Part shown: piece after piece, positions 14,603 to 17,152 of the stretch
Layout of the letters: each line of letters opens with the position of its first letter
Position numbering within the stretch: the first letter of the stretch is position 1
From: Chloroflexota bacterium
GTDB lineage: Bacteria; Chloroflexota; Anaerolineae; Caldilineales; Caldilineaceae
Reading direction: 5' to 3'
DNA: 17,152 nucleotides
NCBI GenBank assembly: GCA_003577005.1
Contig: QEUW01000170.1
Coordinates: 1 to 17,152 of the forward strand
Translations under genes and position numbers: made by a program
The notes under the pieces: model-generated
Told to the model about the DNA's origin: nothing
The model's database searches: none
Seen by the model: only the letters and a program-made list of their open reading frames with translations

Positions 14603-16039
14603 CGCATCCCTTTTGTGCTCTATCAGCATTGCGGCGACCGCCAACCCCACGTACAGCCAGAAGAGTGCCGTCATGTGCGGATAGGTCATGTTGAACCAGT
14701 AGTGGTCAAAGATGCCACTCACCAACGCGCCCAACACCGCGCCGCCGTACCCTAACAGGATCGCCTCCTGGCGCGCCGGCAAGCCGCGCCGCCACGCCCT
14801 CACCCACAACGTAAAGAAGGCGACCATCACCAGGACAAAGATCGCCAACCCCACCAGCCCCATATTCTCGGCAATGATCAGATAGAGCATACTCACGCCG
14901 AGATAGATATCGATGTCGGGCGTCCCGGTGAAGCCGACCCCAAAGAGGGGATAGCGCCGGATGAGGATGAGCGCATCCTTGTACTCGCCAAAGCGCATCT
15001 GCGTGGCCAGATCTTCTCCGGCCAGCCCGGCTACCAGCCGGGCGACGTACTCCTGTGTCTGCGGCAAGAGCAACAACAGCAATCCCCCCACCAAACCCAG
15101 CACCAGCAGCCAACGGTATTTCAACACGGCCAGCAAACCGATCGCGGTCGCCAGGCCAAGCAGCGCTGAGCGGCTGTAGGTAAGGTAGAGCGCTGCGGCG
15201 GTAGTCGCCAACATGAGCAGCGCCAGCCAGCGCGGCAGTAACGACTCCCGGGTGAAAATCTGCGGCGCTACTAACCCGGCCACAAGGATCATCATCCCGC
15301 CCAGCACGTTGGGGTCCACCGCCGTGCCGATGGCGCGCATGGTGCCGGCGGGATCGTCTTCGATAAAGCGCAGCGCGCCGGCGCCGCCGGGGTAATCGAA
15401 GCGCGCCAGCCGGTCCAACACCCAGATCGTTGCCTCTTGGGGAATCACGTAGAAGACCACGGCGATGGCCGCGCAAGCCCAGCCGGCTACGAGCAGCCAG
15501 CGCGTCACCCAGGCTAGCTCGGCCATAGTCCGTACGGTGTTGACGGCGACAAAGAAGAGGCCAATGCCGATGAGGATTTCGGCAAAACGGCGCACCAGAA
15601 AGCTGTTGGCGCTGCTGTGCGTCAACCCGTAGGCAAAACTAAAGAGCGCGATCAGCATGAAAAGCCCCACCAGCAGGCCGAGTGGCGTGGCGAGAAATTC
15701 CCGCTCCTGGCCGATGACCAGCTTAAAGAGCCAGACGAAAAAGAGCGCACCCAGCGCCACATCGAGAAAAGTCGGCTTGAAGCCAATATCGATGGGCAGG
15801 CTGGCAAAAGGTAACCCAAAGACCACTCCAGCCAGCGCCACAAAGCCCCAGTGCGTATCAGCCAAGATCAGCACGCCAGCGATGATGGCCGCGGCCAATG
15901 CCAGGGCAATCAACGGGCCAAAGACGCCGATAAAGAGGGCGATGAGGAGCGCACCGACGACAAGCGTCAGACTCAGCGCAAGATAACGATGAAAAAGACG
16001 CGGGGAAAAAAACAAGCGATCACTCAGAAAGTGAGGCAT
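14588..16039 (-). CDS. O-antigen ligase/polymerase-like membrane protein
   Basis: The 483-residue protein has about 10-12 membrane helices and the Wzy/WaaL-type pattern. A long extracellular loop (about 225-270) includes AVDPNVLGG, and YSRSALLGL lies near its C-terminal side. The second loop contains [21 protein letters not shown], typical of the Wzy_C family. It would ligate or polymerise surface polysaccharide units outside the membrane. The ATG at 16039 lies inside the end of the nucleotidyltransferase gene (20-bp overlap) and has no ribosome binding site, so the start is uncertain. Neighbouring glycosyltransferase-like sequence supports a surface-glycan role. Confidence 0.85.
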   Translation of the reverse strand: MPHFLSDRLFFSPRLFHRYLALSLTLVVGALLIALFIGVFGPLIALALAAAIIAGVLILADTHWGFVALAGVVFGLPFASLPIDIGFKPTFLDVALGALFFVWLFKLVIGQEREFLATPLGLLVGLFMLIALFSFAYGLTHSSANSFLVRRFAEILIGIGLFFVAVNTVRTMAELAWVTRWLLVAGWACAAIAVVFYVIPQEATIWVLDRLARFDYPGGAGALRFIEDDPAGTMRAIGTAVDPNVLGGMMILVAGLVAPQIFTRESLLPRWLALLMLATTAAALYLTYSRSALLGLATAIGLLAVLKYRWLLVLGLVGGLLLLLLPQTQEYVARLVAGLAGEDLATQMRFGEYKDALILIRRYPLFGVGFTGTPDIDIYLGVSMLYLIIAENMGLVGLAIFVLVMVAFFTLWVRAWRRGLPARQEAILLGYGGAVLGALVSGIFDHYWFNMTYPHMTALFWLYVGLAVAAMLIEHKRDALIAV

Positions 16040-16298
16040 GATGTGTCAAGATGATGGAAACGATTTCAATCTCGCGATGAAAAAGCTCTTGCAAAAAATC
16101 ATACAAATCAAGCAGATTTCCAAATGTTTCGCAGCCCGGTGCAAATTCAACAAGCAGATCGATGTCGCTGTCTGTGCGTTGCTCTTCACGCACAAACGAC
16201 CCAAACAAGCCTAAGCGCTGCACACCTAACTGAGTTAACTTGTCCCGATTCGTCTTGAGCAAGCTTGTGATTTCATCTTTTGTACTAGGCGCCAGCAT
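16020..16298 (-). CDS. MntA-like minimal nucleotidyltransferase, shortened
   Basis: The 92-residue protein has the minimal nucleotidyltransferase core: [20 protein letters not shown], with the GS motif at 33-34 and metal-binding Asp45 and Asp47. A third acidic residue, Glu78, lies in the strand REIEIV. In toxin-antitoxin pairs such enzymes are antitoxins that modify a HEPN toxin. Members normally continue about 15-20 residues more after this strand; here the frame runs into the polymerase gene and stops after THHASLSE. No HEPN gene is adjacent. The ATG at 16298 is preferred because GGGAG lies 5 nt upstream; an ATG at 16325 overlaps the upstream stop as ATGA. Confidence 0.82.
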   Translation of the reverse strand: MLAPSTKDEITSLLKTNRDKLTQLGVQRLGLFGSFVREEQRTDSDIDLLVEFAPGCETFGNLLDLYDFLQELFHREIEIVSIILTHHASLSE

Positions 16299-16321
16299 GT
16301 CAACTCCCTGGGTATTTCTGC

Positions 16322-17152
16322 TCATCTTAGCACAGGAATGGCTTGAACAAGCACAACGTGGTCTGCACCTGCAACTGTGAGCACACGCGGCGCCCCCTCC
16401 TGCGCCGGGTCATAGAGCCCGGTGATAAGCCGGTACTCTCCGGCGGGGAGGCCCTCTGGCAGGAGTATAGCATAGATCGCCGGTGGTGTCAGCACGGGGC
16501 CCGGCGGCGCAAGGGTGAGCGGACGGTCGTCTTGGGCGACAAGTTCGCCTGCGCGATTCAACAACTGGACAAAGACCTTTTCGGTTCCGCTCAACCGCGC
16601 CGGGTCGCCCGCCCACGCCAGATATACGACCAGATAGTCGCCCGCAGCCAGCGTTGAAGGCTGGAGCGCGTATCCCGTGAGCCGCACGCCATTCTGAAAT
16701 TCGACATCCTGCGCCATGAGTTCCTGCGGCGGCAGCGTATAGAGATGCACCGGCCAGACGCCAACCTGTTCCGTCGCTGCCAGGATATAGCGTGCCGCCA
16801 GGGCCGTCGATGCGATTTCCGAATTATCCCAGTTGGGTGCGGGCTGCACGGGGAGGAGCATCCGCTGTACGCCATCAGTCGCCAGTTGGGCCACCAGGTC
16901 CGCCGCAGCGGTGGCGTCGTGCGGGGCAGGCGGCAAGACGATGTGCTCGACCGGCCCTTGATAATAGTACCAGAGCGTCGGGTCGGGGAAGTTCTGGGCC
17001 AAGCGCACCTGCTCCGGCTGGTATTGGGCTGACAATTGCTCCAATCGGGCTGCCAAGTTGCGCCAGCCATGCGTCTTGCTGTAGGCCGGGTCGCTGTAAT
17101 GCCGGTGCAGCGAGGCGATCATGCCGGCGACCAAGATCAGGGCGAGGAGCGA
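16322..17152 (-). CDS. C-terminal part of a glycosyltransferase-39-like membrane protein (partial)
   Basis: The frame is open past the right edge, so only the end of the protein is present. The first visible residues (SLLALILVAGMIA) look like the last membrane helix. The rest is a soluble extracellular domain of about 260 residues: a region with WYYYQGPVEHIVL and LATDGVQRMLLPVQP, then a beta-sandwich with GDYLVVYLAW, KVFVQLLNRAGELVAQDD and GEYRLITGLYDP. This tail is common on Chloroflexi polytopic proteins of the PMT/GT39 type, which move sugars from lipid carriers. The enzyme call depends on sequence outside the window. It stops 4 bp into the ATG of a possible longer nucleotidyltransferase start. 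Confidence 0.65.
   Translation of the reverse strand, partial: SLLALILVAGMIASLHRHYSDPAYSKTHGWRNLAARLEQLSAQYQPEQVRLAQNFPDPTLWYYYQGPVEHIVLPPAPHDATAAADLVAQLATDGVQRMLLPVQPAPNWDNSEIASTALAARYILAATEQVGVWPVHLYTLPPQELMAQDVEFQNGVRLTGYALQPSTLAAGDYLVVYLAWAGDPARLSGTEKVFVQLLNRAGELVAQDDRPLTLAPPGPVLTPPAIYAILLPEGLPAGEYRLITGLYDPAQEGAPRVLTVAGADHVVLVQAIPVLR

Overview
The window looks like a chromosomal piece of a Chloroflexi (Chloroflexota) bacterium, probably Anaerolineae/Caldilineae-like. The reasons are a CHAT protease of the type common there, neighbours of the DUF433, DUF2283 and DUF4258 families, a ribosomal protein L31 with a long charged tail, and a secreted metalloprotease with a Pro/Thr-rich C-terminus ending in YLPLVQR. 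This placement is from family knowledge and sequence style, not from a marker tree. Coding density is high, and I see no tRNA, rRNA, CRISPR array or transposase.

Layout. (1) 1-3020, minus strand: an accessory, defence-like block. It holds a DUF433 antitoxin-like gene, a palindromic hairpin, a possible 57-residue membrane peptide, a CHAT protease (CHAT + SH3b + a C-terminal module resembling the PcrA/UvrD Tudor domain) and a DUF4258/DUF2283 toxin-antitoxin-like pair. (2) 3017-4462, minus: a GlcD-type FAD oxidase with a good promoter. It overlaps the DUF4258 gene by GTGA, so the accessory genes probably ride on its transcript. (3) 4541-5971, plus: a secreted matrixin-like metalloprotease. (4) 6019-8829, minus: tdk, a histone-deacetylase-like hydrolase and a solute-binding lipoprotein, closely packed as an operon. 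(5) 9023-9963, minus: rplU-rpmA-rpmE with a strong promoter, a ~160-nt leader and a clear intrinsic terminator. (6) 10160-10449: a non-coding region with a GC-rich foldable stretch, an intrinsic terminator with a competing upstream arm, and two palindromes in front of tetR. (7) 10450-14602, plus: tetR followed by a DevBCA/MacAB-like exporter (adaptor, permease, ATPase). (8) 14588-17152, minus: an O-antigen-ligase-like polymerase, a shortened MntA-like nucleotidyltransferase and the C-terminal part of a glycosyltransferase-like membrane protein running off the window.

How the genes work together. Blocks 4 and 5 are housekeeping (nucleotide salvage, ribosome). Block 7 is a self-contained, probably self-repressed efflux unit. 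Block 8 is surface polysaccharide synthesis with a small mobile-type gene lodged in it. Block 1 is the most likely place for an undescribed system: a protease with a possible RNA-polymerase-binding tail, coupled to a toxin-antitoxin-like pair and possibly to a small membrane peptide that could be its target. That reading is inference. The domain calls for CHAT and SH3b are secure, the Tudor-like call is good, and the small peptide is tentative.
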